Positions 25,929 through 26,551 of a DNA stretch of 26,551 bases are shown piece after piece. Source of the stretch: Actinomycetes bacterium (GTDB lineage: Bacteria; Planctomycetota; Phycisphaerae; JAACET01); the NCBI GenBank assembly GCA_030631725.1, contig DAOVKO010000003.1, forward strand, positions 1-26,551, in the 5' to 3' direction. The notes under the pieces were generated by a model, which had not been told where the DNA came from, did no database searches, and was given only the letters and a program-made list of their open reading frames with translations. Position 1 is the stretch's first letter. Each line of letters opens with the position of its first letter. Made by a program: the position numbers and the translations under genes.

Positions 25929-26551
25929 CTACTCCTGCTCCTTGGCCGCAGCAGCCTTGCCGGCAGCGGCCTGTTCGTAACCTTCGAGCAGTTGCTCGGT
26001 CTTGACCATAATATTACTGGCCAAAGCCTCTATCTTGCTGCGGAACAAGGCATACACGCACAGGGCCGGTATCCCCACCAGCAATCCCCAGAAGGTGGTA
26101 ACCAAGGCCGTGCGGATACCACCGGCCGCCACTTCCACCGGTCTTTGGGTCAGCGTCGCCGCCGCCATTTGCTGAAACGACATGATCATCCCGTAAACCG
26201 TACCGAAGAGCCCGATCATCGGGGCAATATTTCCGATGATGCTCAATACCTCGACCTTGCGAAAGAGCCCTACCGTGCGCTGCTCGGCAACTTCCTCAGC
26301 CGCCCGGATCGCCGCCCCACTGCCCCCGGACGCATGTTTGAGCCCCGCACTCATCACCGCCGCCAGAAAGCTGCCCTTCTCCGCCAGAAACTTCAAGGCC
26401 TGTTTGCCCTGACCCGTCGACAGCAGCGCCGTCAACTGGCTCTGCTCCATTTCCGGAAGCAGCACCGAAGAGCGAATGGTTAATATATATCCGACCGCCA
26501 GCCCGATGGTAATCAGACTCAAGGGCACCAGGATGAACCAGACGATCCACC
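25929..26551 (-). CDS. MotA/TolQ/ExbB-family proton channel protein (5' end outside window)
   Basis: At least 207 residues are present and the frame stays open to the window edge (WIVWFILVPLSLIT), so the N terminus is missing. A first membrane helix at the start is followed by a cytoplasmic helical region. The conserved channel pair of helices comes next: VLSIIGNIAPMIGLFGTVYGMI and GGIRTALVTTFWGLLVGIPALCVYALF. The APMIGLFGTVYGMI and ALVTTFWGLLVGIP motifs are diagnostic. The C terminus is Ala/Lys-rich. It forms the channel that works with the two ExbD-like proteins encoded downstream with near-zero gaps. Some planctomycete homologues carry a signal peptide and extra N-terminal region; whether this one does cannot be seen. 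Confidence 0.92.
   Translation of the reverse strand, partial: WIVWFILVPLSLITIGLAVGYILTIRSSVLLPEMEQSQLTALLSTGQGKQALKFLAEKGSFLAAVMSAGLKHASGGSGAAIRAAEEVAEQRTVGLFRKVEVLSIIGNIAPMIGLFGTVYGMIMSFQQMAAATLTQRPVEVAAGGIRTALVTTFWGLLVGIPALCVYALFRSKIEALASNIMVKTEQLLEGYEQAAAGKAAAAKEQE

Noticed and set aside
1..26551. CRISPR array or toxin-antitoxin/defence genes
   Set aside because: No regularly spaced repeats and no recognisable Cas, restriction, toxin or antitoxin proteins were found on either strand.

Overview
The window looks like chromosome of a member of the Planctomycetota, most likely a Phycisphaerae-type lineage. This rests on gene content: very large VWA membrane proteins in a MoxR/DUF58/BatA cluster, a giant carboxypeptidase-regulatory-like protein beside an ECF sigma factor, ExbB/ExbD/ExbD/TPR genes, and frequent GTG and TTG starts. 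Genus-level placement is not possible from the sequence alone.

Layout. (1) 2-4479, plus strand: the 3' part of a giant exported-type protein with seven carboxypeptidase-regulatory-like repeats and a C-terminal thioredoxin fold that lacks its CXXC, then a solo ECF sigma factor. (2) 4753-18629, plus strand: a long co-directional cluster of MoxR ATPase, DUF58 protein, BatA/VWA membrane protein, a second VWA membrane protein, a 1242-residue DUF4175-like coiled-coil membrane protein, a prenyltransferase/squalene-cyclase-fold protein, and a glycoside-hydrolase-like TIM-barrel protein. (3) 18630-22398: a mobile-DNA zone. A minus-strand serine recombinase gene is cut in its zinc ribbon by a complete IS256-family element (19514-20934). 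The element is flanked by a perfect 9-bp target duplication, and removing it plus one duplication copy restores an in-frame recombinase of 444 residues. About 400 bp upstream of the recombinase start lies a 45-nt 3' fragment of a tRNA-Ala(GGC) gene, which looks like an attachment-site scar. A short C-terminal remnant of a paralogue of the TIM-barrel protein lies at 18784-18840. (4) 22399-26551, minus strand: a TPR protein, two ExbD/TolR proteins and an ExbB/TolQ/MotA-like channel protein cut by the window edge.

How the genes may work together. MoxR ATPases typically remodel or activate VWA-containing partners, and DUF58, BatA-type and VWA membrane proteins are the usual partners. ExbB/ExbD use the proton-motive force to do work across the envelope, and TPR proteins provide scaffolding. 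I infer that the plus-strand MoxR/VWA cluster and the converging minus-strand Exb cluster belong to one cell-envelope system. Its two arms meet tail to tail around the mobile-DNA zone. No single function is proven by the sequence.
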